A stretch of 64,000 bases of DNA from Capsulimonas corticalis. GTDB lineage: Bacteria > Armatimonadota > Armatimonadia > Armatimonadales > Capsulimonadaceae. Positions 16,693 to 24,925 of this stretch are shown here, in pieces (within the stretch, counting starts at the first letter, position 1; each line of letters starts with the position of its first letter). Below the pieces are notes generated by a model that worked only from the letters and a program-made list of their open reading frames with translations, was not told the origin of the DNA and searched no databases. The translations under genes were made by a program, and so were the position numbers. The stretch is from the NCBI RefSeq assembly GCF_003574315.2, contig NZ_AP025739.1, forward strand, positions 186,001 to 250,000, written 5' to 3'.

Positions 16693-17640
16693 TTACGACG
16701 GCGGATTGGTAAGCGGCTGGCGGACCACATGATCGGGAAATTGATAGGTTCTGGCCTGGCCCCAGCGCATCCATTTCACGTGACCATCGAAGAAGATATA
16801 ATTGGAGCCGCCGCTATGGCGATCGTACGCGATCCATCCTTGTTTGTCATACGGAGGCGGCGCGGTTCCCGAACGCACGAGGCTTGCCTCGCCTGGCCAG
16901 GTATCGTAATCGTCCTGCGGAATATAACCGAATCCCCCCAAAGCCGGAGCGTTCGCGGCGGCGTCCAGCGCCGTCGAATTTCGCTCCGAGAACATGATGA
17001 TATTCTCATCGGGCAGCGCACTGATGGCCGCCTCGGTCGCAAAGCCGGGGAGCACGCCTTCTTTGACATAGCGACAGGATTTGTGCGTAAAAATGGAGTT
17101 CAGAAGATATGACCACATTGCCCAGTGGTTTGACTCGGCCTGGCACTGCTCTCCATTCGGAGCGGCGCTGCACTCATCCCCAAGATTCGTGATGCCGCCG
17201 TTGTATTCCTGAATACTGCCCGCCTGCTGCTTCGAATGAGGCTCGGGATCGTCGGGGCAGTAGATCACATCCCGGCTTTTCAAATAAGGCTGGAAGAAGA
17301 TGGCCCACGGCTTCTCCGCATTGCTGTTCCCATTGCCGCCGCCCGTGCATCCACTCACTGCGCCGGGCAGGTCGTGGACCTGAGTTCCATCATCGAGCAC
17401 GTAGTCTTCATGGTGATGGTAAAGCGCCCCGTCGTTGTCCTGCATATACTGCATGGCCGCTAACCCGATCTGCCGCTCATTGGAAAGACACGCCGTCTGC
17501 CGCGCCTTTTCGCGCGCCTTGGCGAAGACTGGGAAGAGAATGGCGGCGAGAATTGCGATTATAGCGATGACAACGAGAAGCTCGATCAGAGTAAATGCCT
17601 CGGAACGTGTTCGAGGCCGAAGTGGCTTGGTCGAGAGCAT
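16693..17640 (-). CDS. DUF1559 (H-X9-DG) type II pseudopilin
   Basis: 315 residues from ATG 17640, with AAAGGA 8 nt upstream; ATG 17649 is too close to that site. A short basic leader is followed by the prepilin cleavage and helix motif '[19 protein letters not shown]', then '[20 protein letters not shown]' and a C-terminal H-X9-DG box '[13 protein letters not shown]'. These proteins are abundant in Planctomycetota and Armatimonadota. They are processed by prepilin peptidase and presumed to form pseudopilus-like or surface structures. No secretion genes accompany it here. Confidence 0.93.
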   Translation of the reverse strand: MLSTKPLRPRTRSEAFTLIELLVVIAIIAILAAILFPVFAKAREKARQTACLSNERQIGLAAMQYMQDNDGALYHHHEDYVLDDGTQVHDLPGAVSGCTGGGNGNSNAEKPWAIFFQPYLKSRDVIYCPDDPEPHSKQQAGSIQEYNGGITNLGDECSAAPNGEQCQAESNHWAMWSYLLNSIFTHKSCRYVKEGVLPGFATEAAISALPDENIIMFSERNSTALDAAANAPALGGFGYIPQDDYDTWPGEASLVRSGTAPPPYDKQGWIAYDRHSGGSNYIFFDGHVKWMRWGQARTYQFPDHVVRQPLTNPPS

Positions 17641-17866
17641 ACAATGCATCCTTTCATGCGATGACGATCACGGCGCAAACGTACTCCGCCACGATCTATT
17701 ACAGACATCCTGAATATTACCTGATTTTATCCTAAATTTGTAATTATCAGATTAATCCCCGGTTACACTCAGCGCGGGTCCGATTGTCTCGGAGCACTTT
17801 TCGTCCGAAGGCGAAATTTGAGTATACTAACGGGAGAACGTATTGTATGTAAGAAGAGGCGTGATT

Positions 17867-18193
17867 ATGAAGGGGCATGAGTTTCAAAGCGGACTTCGCT
17901 TGCAGGATTGGATCGAGCATGAGCTTAGCCACCTCGCGGCGAAGGAGCAGGAAGATGCGGTCAGCGTGAATATCGCGGACCGCAATCTTTCGCTGCGCAC
18001 CCCGGTCGTCATTCACGTGCAGCTGGCGCGGATCGCGGAAAAGCTGGGGCGCAGCAAGAGCGGGGTTTCGGAGGAGATCCTTCAGCACGCCGTGCGCGAT
18101 GTCTACCAGCAGTTCGGACTGCCGCCCGTCACGCGCGAGGATGTGGAAGAGTTCGCCGCCGGCGCGGAAAAGCCGGCGGCGGAAAAGCCCTAA
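17867..18193 (+). CDS. Hypothetical protein, possible ribbon-helix-helix
   Basis: 108 residues from ATG 17867, with AGAGG upstream; a TATACT -10 lies at 17823-17828. The middle, 'RTPVVIHVQLARIAEKLGRS' followed by 'KSGVSEEILQHAVRDV', has the strand-helix-helix look of a ribbon-helix-helix DNA-binding fold, but this is weak. The C-terminus is charged and repetitive (EKPAAEKP). It ends 4 nt inside the convergent GNAT gene. Confidence 0.6.
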   Translation: MKGHEFQSGLRLQDWIEHELSHLAAKEQEDAVSVNIADRNLSLRTPVVIHVQLARIAEKLGRSKSGVSEEILQHAVRDVYQQFGLPPVTREDVEEFAAGAEKPAAEKP

Positions 18194-18711
18194 ACCGTCT
18201 CAGCTTCGTCCCGCGCCAGAATATCGTTCAAGAACCGGTGCATGATGTAGGCGTCGACGAGGCCGAGGCGGCTGTGGCGATAGGCTTTGGGAATGACGCC
18301 GATCGTGGCGAAGCCAAGCGATTTCCAGAGGGACACGGCGCGCTCGTTGGAGCTGACGACGAAGTTAAACTGCATCGCCTCGTATCCCCTCGCCCGCGCG
18401 GTGCGCAGCGCATGCTCGCCCATGGCGCGGCCCGCGCCGTGGCCGGACCAGGCCGGCGACACCATGAACGCGGCGTTGGCGACGTGGCTTCCAAGCCCCG
18501 GCTGATTGGGCTTCAGGAAATAGCTTCCAACGACCGCGCCGCCGTGCGTCGCCACGAAGGTGCTCGCCGCGGGCGACATCCACAACGCGAGCGCTTCATC
18601 GGATGTCGTGTCTGGGTCGTAAGCGTATGTTGCGCCATCGGCGACGACGCTTTGAAAGATCGGCCAGATCGCCGGCCAATCCGAGGGGGCCGCCTGTCGT
18701 ATTTCGAGCAC
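18190..18711 (-). CDS. GNAT-family N-acetyltransferase
   Basis: 173 residues. Acetyl-CoA binding motif A 'FMVSPAWSGHGAGRAMGEHA' (about 86-105) and the C-terminal 'NERAVSLWKSLGFATIG' typical of GNAT enzymes related to phosphinothricin and RimI-like acetyltransferases. Soluble, acetylates an amine of an unknown small molecule or protein. Its 3' end overlaps the preceding convergent gene by 4 nt. Confidence 0.88.
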   Translation of the reverse strand: MLEIRQAAPSDWPAIWPIFQSVVADGATYAYDPDTTSDEALALWMSPAASTFVATHGGAVVGSYFLKPNQPGLGSHVANAAFMVSPAWSGHGAGRAMGEHALRTARARGYEAMQFNFVVSSNERAVSLWKSLGFATIGVIPKAYRHSRLGLVDAYIMHRFLNDILARDEAETV

Positions 18712-18733
18712 GGAAATCTCCTCAGACGCGGCT

Positions 18734-19300
18734 TTAATTCGTCTCGGCCGTCACGGCAAGTTCATTGCTGACCGTGTAGCCGGCGTAGTCTTTACGGATC
18801 GCGTCCTGCGCCACGTCGCCCGCCCGGTCCTTCATGCGCTGAGTGACGACATGGCCTTTGAGATGCACCACGCGGTGCGCCGTGTCCACGTTGATTTCAT
18901 TGCGGACATCGTTGAGCAGGACATCGCGAATGATCGCCGTCTTGACCTGCGGGGTCACGAGGAGCGCGGCGTCCACTTCCTTGGGCGCGTCCTTCACCGC
19001 CGCCGTCGCCTGATCCGTGGCGGTCACGACCTTCTGCGCGGCGGTGTCGGTCGCCGCCGAAACCTTGGCGCCGGCTTGATCGGTCTTCTGAACGACCGTT
19101 GTCGCCGCCTGGTCCGCCTGCTGCTTCGCCTTCGCGGCGGCGTCCTGAGCCGCCGTCGTCACCACGGCGGCGTTTTTGTTCGCGTCTTCCGAAGCGCCCT
19201 CGATCGCGTGCGAGCATCCCGCAAGCGTCGCGCCCGTCATCGCCAGCGTCGCTCCCGCCGCCGCAAGCGCCGCGATCCGTATCCATGGCTTCCGCACCAT
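18734..19300 (-). CDS. BON-domain lipoprotein
   Basis: 188 residues from ATG 19300, preceded by AAGGAGAC; longer in-frame starts have no ribosome site. The signal peptide ends in the lipobox LAGC (about 25-28). A long Ala/Thr/Gln/Lys-rich helical linker with repeats of 'TDQA' follows. The C-terminus (about 115-180) is a BON domain, 'VKTAIIRDVLLNDVRNEINV ...' ending in 'HLKGHV'. BON domains associate with membranes or phospholipid; such lipoproteins respond to envelope stress in other bacteria. Divergent from thioredoxin. Confidence 0.82.
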   Translation of the reverse strand: MVRKPWIRIAALAAAGATLAMTGATLAGCSHAIEGASEDANKNAAVVTTAAQDAAAKAKQQADQAATTVVQKTDQAGAKVSAATDTAAQKVVTATDQATAAVKDAPKEVDAALLVTPQVKTAIIRDVLLNDVRNEINVDTAHRVVHLKGHVVTQRMKDRAGDVAQDAIRKDYAGYTVSNELAVTAETN

Positions 19301-19406
19301 TGCTGTCTCCTTCATCGGCGAGGCGCGGCTTATGCGCCGGCTCGCTTGTCCACGCTTAATTATTCCCACGAATCGCTCGGATTCATCGGAATTGGGAACA
19401 CCTTGC

Positions 19407-19432
19407 GTCACAATAAAGTTATGGATTGTGAC
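19407..19432 (+). promoter_or_regulatory. Perfect inverted repeat between BON lipoprotein and trx
   Basis: GTCACAAT (19407-19414) and ATTGTGAC (19425-19432) with a 10-nt spacer. It overlaps a possible trx -35 GTGACA (19428-19433), with CATTAT at 19452-19457 18 nt downstream. Likely operator for one or both divergent genes. Confidence 0.55.
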
Positions 19433-19489
19433 AGATGTGACATGACGGTTTCATTATCGTAAATTTGAGTTCAGGAGAAATAGGTAATC

Positions 19490-19819
19490 ATGAGTAAAGC
19501 CGCTGACGTTACGCGGGAGAATTTCGAGAACGAAGTGCTGGGATCGGATGTCCCGGTGCTGGTGGATTTCTGGGCGCCCTGGTGTCCGCCGTGCCGCGCG
19601 ATCGGCCCGGAGATCGACGCCGCTTCCGAGCAGCTCACCGGACGCGCCAAGATCGTCAAGCTGAATGTGGACGACGAGCCGGAGATCGAATCCCGTTATG
19701 GCGTGCGCACGATCCCGACTTTGATCATCTTCAAGGGCGGCCAGCCCGTCGACACCATCCACGGGGCTGTCCCGCGACGTATGATTGTGGAACGGATCGA
19801 AGCACAGATCGGGGCGTAA
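19490..19819 (+). CDS. trxA: Thioredoxin
   Basis: 109 residues, the usual thioredoxin length. Active site WCPPC (Cys32/Cys35) with Pro in place of the usual Gly, and the cis-Pro loop RTIPTLIIFKGG. No signal peptide, so cytoplasmic. The general disulfide reductant of the cell or a specialised paralogue; the WCPPC variant makes the second more likely. CAGGAG lies 13 nt upstream of the ATG. An esterase gene starts 4 nt after the stop. Confidence 0.92.
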   Translation: MSKAADVTRENFENEVLGSDVPVLVDFWAPWCPPCRAIGPEIDAASEQLTGRAKIVKLNVDDEPEIESRYGVRTIPTLIIFKGGQPVDTIHGAVPRRMIVERIEAQIGA

Positions 19820-19823
19820 CCCC

Positions 19824-20708
19824 ATGCGGCTTTCTCGAAAAGGATCGGCCCTCGCGTGGTCGATCCTGGCGCTTTGCTCTATGACTATTACTAACCAAAT
19901 GGCGCCGGCGGATCCGCCGGCGCCGACATTCGACCTCTGGCCCGCGACCGCGCCGGGCGAGCAGAGTTCTTCTCCAGGAAAAATCAGCGACGATCACGGC
20001 GGCAACGTGCTTCGCCTGACAGACGTCACCCAGCCCCAGCTTCAGCTTTTCCCGGCGGAGGGCAAAGGTCCCCACCCTGCGGTCCTCGTGCTCCCCGGCG
20101 GCGGATACAGCATCCTTGCGATCGACCTGGAGGGAACGGAAGTCGCCGCGTGGCTGAATAAGCTCGGCTTCACCGTCGCCGTCCTCACATATCGCGTGCC
20201 GGACAAGCGCGACGCGGCCTTTCAGGACGGCCAGCGCGCCATCTCCCTGCTGCGCGCCCGCGCCAAGGAGTTCGGGATCGATCCCAAGCACCTGGGCGTC
20301 CTCGGCTTTTCCGCCGGCGGACACCTCACCGCGCGCCTCGCCACGGGATACGCAGCGCGCTCCTACACGCCGGTCGACGCCGCCGACCAGCAAAGCGACC
20401 GCCCGGACTTCGCCGCCCTGATCTATCCGGCCTATCTCTTCGACAGCGCCACGGGCCTGCCCGCTCCCGAGGTCAAACCGCACGCCGGCATGCCGCCGAT
20501 CTTCCTGACGCAAACACTCGACGACGGCTACCTCACCGCCCCCGCCTACGCGACGGCGCTGGAGCAAGCCGGCGTCCCCGTCCACGGCGCCTACTACCTC
20601 AAAGGCGGCCACGGCTACGGCCTGCGCGCCCCCGCCGACCAGCCCGTACACGGCTGGGCCGACGCCGCAGGGGCGTGGTTGAAGGAGCAGATCGGGAAGA
20701 AGCGGTGA
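19824..20708 (+). CDS. Secreted alpha/beta hydrolase (acetyl-esterase-like)
   Basis: 294 residues from ATG 19824 with a signal peptide (about 1-28). An oxyanion-hole segment 'LVLPGGGYSILA' and the nucleophile elbow GFSAGG (Ser163) are followed by the general-acid region 'QTLDDGY' and His in 'LKGGHGYG'. This is the BD-FAE/xylan-esterase-like group of bacterial secreted esterases, which often deacetylate polysaccharides. It directly follows trx and may be cotranscribed with it. Confidence 0.87.
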   Translation: MRLSRKGSALAWSILALCSMTITNQMAPADPPAPTFDLWPATAPGEQSSSPGKISDDHGGNVLRLTDVTQPQLQLFPAEGKGPHPAVLVLPGGGYSILAIDLEGTEVAAWLNKLGFTVAVLTYRVPDKRDAAFQDGQRAISLLRARAKEFGIDPKHLGVLGFSAGGHLTARLATGYAARSYTPVDAADQQSDRPDFAALIYPAYLFDSATGLPAPEVKPHAGMPPIFLTQTLDDGYLTAPAYATALEQAGVPVHGAYYLKGGHGYGLRAPADQPVHGWADAAGAWLKEQIGKKR

Positions 20709-20797
20709 AGTCCAGAGGCTCGGCGTCGCTCGGTCAAAGGCAGGCCCTTCGGCGCTCCCTCTGAGCGCCCCGCCCCGACGCTTCGCTCGACCTCTTC

Positions 20798-20944
20798 AAA
20801 CCCACCCCCGCGCTTCGCGCGACCCCTCCCTCGGGCGGGAAGGGTTATTTCAGAGCGTGTTATCGCAGGCGGCTCTCGTACGAGGCAATCTTACAAACCC
20901 TTCCCGCCCGAGGGAGGGGTCGCGCGAAGCGCGGGGGTGGGTTT
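20798..20944. repeat. Long palindromic element E1
   Basis: Two 49-bp arms (20798-20846 and 20896-20944) are perfect reverse complements around a 49-nt loop. Each arm is C-rich and contains an inner CGCGC-TTC-GCGCG hairpin. It lies between the convergent esterase and sensor-ATPase genes. The loop is homologous, in opposite orientation, to that of E3 at 38005-38157. Confidence 0.92.
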
Positions 20945-20965
20945 GCCACGGATCAAATTTGCCGT

Positions 20966-22480
20966 CTACGCCGCGAGCGCGGGCGGGTTGTCGTTGATCT
21001 GCTGGAGCAGCCAGGGCGGCAGCGGTTCTTCCTTGCCCTGCTCTAACACAAGCGTTGTTCCTGCGGGACCGGTGAGAAGGAAGAGATGGTCCACGGTGCT
21101 CAGCATCAGCCAGAAGCCGTGGCCGAGCGTGCCGGCGGTGGTGTAGCCGCGCTCCAGAGTAGCGCGCGGCAGGTGGTCGAGGGTGATGCCCGATCCGAAG
21201 TCGCGGACCCAGACCTGGATCCGGTCGTCCGTGCTGAGCCGGACTTCGCCGTGGCCGCCGCCGCCGTGAACGACGGCGTTCATGGAGGCTTCCGAGACCG
21301 CCGTGACCAGATCGTCGATCCGCTCGACAGGAAGGCTCGCCTCCAGAGCCGCTTGCCGCGCCAGATCACGCAGCGCCTTCAGGCCGCTGGTGCGGGACAA
21401 CTCCACGCTGCTGCTCACAATGCTGCGGGACGGCGGCAGCGCCGCCTCCGTGAGGCAAAGCTTAAGGCGTCCGTTGCTGACACACGTCAGCACCTCCTGA
21501 AGCGCTTGATTGGTGCGATCGAGATCCTCGGTCCGCTCCTGCACCCGGTGCTCCAGCTCTTCGCCCGCCTTCGACAGCATCTCCGCCCGCTCCGACGCTC
21601 GCTGCGCCAGATAAACGCTCCACCCCAGCAGGCACGAAACCAGAACTCCGCCCGCCAGCGCTTCGTAGGGAAGCCGTGACTGCGCCTGGACATATTGCCC
21701 AAGCCCCGGGTGCGCCTGCGAGTACTGGTGGATGATCGCCAGATTCCCGCTCTGATCCACCACCAGCGCCTGCCAGAGGCTCACCGACGCCGCCGAGCCG
21801 AAGATCGTTGCGACGAACGGCAGCCAGTGTGGACGGCTCACGCCGCGCCGAACCTCGGCCAGCCATGCCTCGCAGAGCGCGCCGGCCCCCAGCACGATGA
21901 AGCCAAGCGAGGTGTGGACGGCCATGCGGGTGAACTGGCCCCATCGGTACGCTTCCGTGACGCCGATAAAGTATCCCGTGAACGCCACCGCGCCGAGGGC
22001 CGTGACCGTCGCGCCGATGAGCGCCAGGAAGATCGGCGGATAAGCTCCGCGGCGCAAAGCCCACACGGTCTGCGCCACGCCAAACGCCGTGAAGCACGAC
22101 GCCGTCGCGATCGCCATGCGCCCGAAGTGCAGGATTCCGGAGCGCACATACGAGCGCATCAGCAATTCGTCGACGCCGAGATTGACCCCGAAGAGATATT
22201 CGGCGATGGTCAGCCCCCCAATCAGAGTCAGGAGAACGCCGCACGCCAGCGTTATGCGCCGCTTTTCAAAAACACCGGCGATCAGCGCGATTCCGCTGAG
22301 CAGAAAGCCCAGCGCCGTGTTGTACGCCATGGCGACAAACGACGGGTAGATCTTCAGCAGGGTCAGATTGTGGGTATGCCACCCAATCAGAACCGTCACG
22401 CCGAGCAAAGTCGCGAGCACGCCGCAAAAGAGAATGAGGGCAGGCAGCTGGTTTTGGCTGCGAGAGATCGGAATTACCAT
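20966..22480 (-). CDS. Multi-span membrane sensor with RsbW-like ATPase
   Basis: 504 residues. Eight or so membrane helices (about 10-305), a coiled-coil 'KAGEELEHRVQERTEDLDRT', then a C-terminal HATPase_c_2 domain of the anti-sigma-factor type with N box 'VSEASMNAVVHGGG' and 'VRDFGSGI'. No HisKA dimerisation domain is visible. The last 170 residues closely match the C-terminus of the protein at 40551-42281. Probably a membrane-bound switch kinase that binds a sigma or anti-anti-sigma partner, or phosphorylates it (inference). Confidence 0.82.
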   Translation of the reverse strand: MVIPISRSQNQLPALILFCGVLATLLGVTVLIGWHTHNLTLLKIYPSFVAMAYNTALGFLLSGIALIAGVFEKRRITLACGVLLTLIGGLTIAEYLFGVNLGVDELLMRSYVRSGILHFGRMAIATASCFTAFGVAQTVWALRRGAYPPIFLALIGATVTALGAVAFTGYFIGVTEAYRWGQFTRMAVHTSLGFIVLGAGALCEAWLAEVRRGVSRPHWLPFVATIFGSAASVSLWQALVVDQSGNLAIIHQYSQAHPGLGQYVQAQSRLPYEALAGGVLVSCLLGWSVYLAQRASERAEMLSKAGEELEHRVQERTEDLDRTNQALQEVLTCVSNGRLKLCLTEAALPPSRSIVSSSVELSRTSGLKALRDLARQAALEASLPVERIDDLVTAVSEASMNAVVHGGGGHGEVRLSTDDRIQVWVRDFGSGITLDHLPRATLERGYTTAGTLGHGFWLMLSTVDHLFLLTGPAGTTLVLEQGKEEPLPPWLLQQINDNPPALAA

Positions 22481-22638
22481 AATGATGACGACCAGAACGA
22501 ATCATGGTCAGCGCCGCATCGAACAAAAAAGGAAAAATAATGACGCTCAAGAACGGGACCAGGCGCTCCTCCACGACATTATTCCAGCATTCCCATGAGA
22601 TATCATGAGAAATTCCCAGCCCTGGCGATCCCAGTACG

Positions 22639-22667
22639 TTTACCAGGATCAAGCAGTCGGGTATGCT
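22639..22667 (+). promoter_or_regulatory. Promoter of acidic protein-permease operon
   Basis: TTTACC (22639-22644), a 17-nt spacer and TATGCT (22662-22667), 32 nt upstream of ATG 22700. Confidence 0.6.
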
Positions 22668-22699
22668 TTCATCAATCTCAATTCGTGAGGAGAATTTCC

Positions 22700-22981
22700 A
22701 TGGCTCCCGAACCCGCCAGCGATCCGCGCACGACCGGCAACAGCCGAACGACCGGCAGCGTCGCCGATATCGACAGCACGCAGGACTTCGAAGACTTGGA
22801 CGGCGACATCGATATGATGGATCGAGGCGACAATTCCGGCGACAGTGGCGGCGCCGCCAATGACGGCGGCGATCCCCAGGACGACGCGCCCGGCCAATCG
22901 AACAGTTCCCAGGACAGTGGTCCCAGCTCCTTCGGCGACGATCCTAACGACGCATTCGACTCGGAAGCGCCCACGGGATAA
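22700..22981 (+). CDS. Small acidic low-complexity protein
   Basis: 93 residues from ATG 22700 with GAGGAGA upstream. Almost wholly Asp, Gly, Ser, Asn and Pro, with no hydrophobic core, so intrinsically disordered and strongly acidic. No family recognised. It sits 6 nt upstream of the APC permease gene and shares its promoter, so it may be a partner or a cation-binding tail supplied in trans (inference). Confidence 0.6.
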   Translation: MAPEPASDPRTTGNSRTTGSVADIDSTQDFEDLDGDIDMMDRGDNSGDSGGAANDGGDPQDDAPGQSNSSQDSGPSSFGDDPNDAFDSEAPTG

Positions 22982-22987
22982 ACCCAA

Positions 22988-24868
22988 ATGACACAGCAGA
23001 CACCCCGCACGCAAGCCGCCCCGGCGCCTCCGGAAGGATCGATCGAAACGTCCTGGGACTTCCCCGGCTGGGGAACGGCGGAAACCATCACGGATCTGGG
23101 CTCCGAACCGGTCCAGGTGACGCATCTGGATTCGGGGGACGCGCATAAGCTGGGCATGTGGCGCTCGACGGCGATTTGCGGCAACGACATCACGTCGAGC
23201 TGTCTCTATGTCACCGCCATCGCCGCATTCTACGCCGGCCCTTACGCGCCCATCGCGCTCGCCCTTGTCGCCGCCGTGCTTTATCTCTACCGGAACGTTT
23301 ACGCCGAGGTCGGCACGGCGCTGCCGCTGAACGGCGGCGCATACAATGTCCTGCTCAACACCACCACCAAGGGACAGGCGTCCCTCGCCGCATGTCTGAC
23401 CATCCTTTCGTATATCGCGACGGCCGTTCTCAGCGCGGACGCGGCCATGCATTACGCGCATAACCTCTATGGCGGCCTGCCGATTATTCTGGCGACGATC
23501 GGCCTGCTCGGCCTCTTCGCGCTGCTCAATATCTTCGGCATCACGGAATCGGCCACCGTGGCTCTCGTGATTTTTCTGTTCCACATCCTGACTCTGATCG
23601 TGCTGGTCTTCGCCGTGCTGCCGGCCGCCTGGGCGCATCGGGAGATCCTCGCTCAGAACTGGAGCCACCCAATGCCCGGAGGCGCGATGAAGGCGATCTT
23701 CTTCGGTTTCTCGGCGGCGATGCTCGGGATCAGCGGCTTTGAAAGCTCGGCAAACTTCATTGAGGAGCAGAAGCCGGGCGTCTTCCCCAAGACGCTGCGC
23801 AACATGTGGGGTATCGTCGCCGTTTTCAATCCCATTATCAGCGTCCTCGCGCTGACCTTGCTGCCGCTGGCCGCGATCACGGCGCGTCCGGAGGACCTGC
23901 TGGCGCACATGGGGCTGGTGGGATCGGGCGTCTGGCTGCAAAAGTGGGTGAGCATCGACGCCGTGCTGGTCCTCTCGGGCGCGGTGCTCACGAGCTACGT
24001 GGGCGTAACGGGTTTGGTGCGGCGCATGAGTCTGGACCGCTGCCTCCCGCAGATCCTGCTGCGCGAGAACCATTGGCGGCACACCAACCACTGGATCATT
24101 CTGGGGTTCTTCGCCCTCTGCGCCTCGATCCTGGCCGTGTCGCGCGGCGATCTGCTGATGCTGGGCGGAGTCTACACCATCGCCTTCCTGAGCGTCATGA
24201 GCCTCTTTGCGGTCGGCAATATCCTGCTCAAGCTCAAGCGAGGACGTCTGCCGCGCGAGATCCGCGCTTCCTGGTTCGCCGTGCTGCTGGCGCTGGCCTC
24301 GACGTGCACGGCGCTCCTGGGCAATGTCCTGATCAAGCCGGCCTATGTGCGCGTCTTCCTGTTCTACTTCCTCTCGGCGGCGGCAGTCGTGGGCTTGATG
24401 TTCATCCGCGTGCAGTTGCTGCGCTTGATCCTGGCGGCGTCGGAGTCGTTTCTGGAGCGTCGCGGGGAGAGCAACAACAAGTTCAGCCACTGGATCATGG
24501 CGCAAATCCAGGAGATCAATGGGCGCGCGGTGATCTTTTTCGCCGAGGACGACACCCTTCCCATGCTCAACCACGCCGCCATTTACGTGCTGGAAAACGA
24601 GCAGAATAAGCGGCTGCGCGTGGTCCACACATATGTCCACGAAAGCGATATTCCGCAGGACCTCGCCAAAAACATCGCGCTCATCGACCATATCTACCCG
24701 GAGCTTCGCATCGACTTACTGCTCGTCCAGGGCGAGTTCGGCCCGCAATTGATCGAGCGGCTCGCGCGACGCCTGGGAGTGCCGAAGAACTATATGTTCA
24801 TCGGCACCCCCAGCAATCGGTTTCCGCATAGCCTCGCGTCGCTCGGCGGCGTCCGTCTCATCATGTAA
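22988..24868 (+). CDS. APC-superfamily amino-acid/polyamine permease
   Basis: 626 residues. A soluble N-terminus of about 60 residues is followed by 'GMWRSTAICGNDITSSCLYV', which matches the first helix of APC transporters, and about 12 membrane helices to about residue 490. The C-terminal 130 residues are soluble ('AVIFFAEDDTLPMLNHAAIY', 'RLRVVHTYVHESD') and look like a nucleotide-binding or regulatory domain, longer than in ordinary permeases. Transports an unknown amine or amino acid. Cotranscribed with the acidic protein. Confidence 0.87.
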   Translation: MTQQTPRTQAAPAPPEGSIETSWDFPGWGTAETITDLGSEPVQVTHLDSGDAHKLGMWRSTAICGNDITSSCLYVTAIAAFYAGPYAPIALALVAAVLYLYRNVYAEVGTALPLNGGAYNVLLNTTTKGQASLAACLTILSYIATAVLSADAAMHYAHNLYGGLPIILATIGLLGLFALLNIFGITESATVALVIFLFHILTLIVLVFAVLPAAWAHREILAQNWSHPMPGGAMKAIFFGFSAAMLGISGFESSANFIEEQKPGVFPKTLRNMWGIVAVFNPIISVLALTLLPLAAITARPEDLLAHMGLVGSGVWLQKWVSIDAVLVLSGAVLTSYVGVTGLVRRMSLDRCLPQILLRENHWRHTNHWIILGFFALCASILAVSRGDLLMLGGVYTIAFLSVMSLFAVGNILLKLKRGRLPREIRASWFAVLLALASTCTALLGNVLIKPAYVRVFLFYFLSAAAVVGLMFIRVQLLRLILAASESFLERRGESNNKFSHWIMAQIQEINGRAVIFFAEDDTLPMLNHAAIYVLENEQNKRLRVVHTYVHESDIPQDLAKNIALIDHIYPELRIDLLLVQGEFGPQLIERLARRLGVPKNYMFIGTPSNRFPHSLASLGGVRLIM

Positions 24869-24894
24869 GCGCCGCGAAGCATACGCTCCTGGTG

Positions 24895-24919
24895 TATAAT
24901 CTCCTTGATAATAAGGAGA
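24895..24919 (+). promoter_or_regulatory. -10 box and SD-sequestering hairpin
   Basis: TATAAT (24895-24900) is directly followed by CTCCTT-GATAAT-AAGGAG, a perfect stem (24900-24919 counting the closing T-A pair) whose 3' arm is the ribosome site of the gene at 24926. The structure would lie at or just before the predicted transcript 5' end. Confidence 0.55.
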
Positions 24920-24925
24920 GCCCCA

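Noticed and set aside
22649-24691. 680-codon frame antisense to the APC permease
   Set aside because: Composition is Arg/His/Gln/Asp-rich without any domain, while the sense strand encodes a recognisable transporter.
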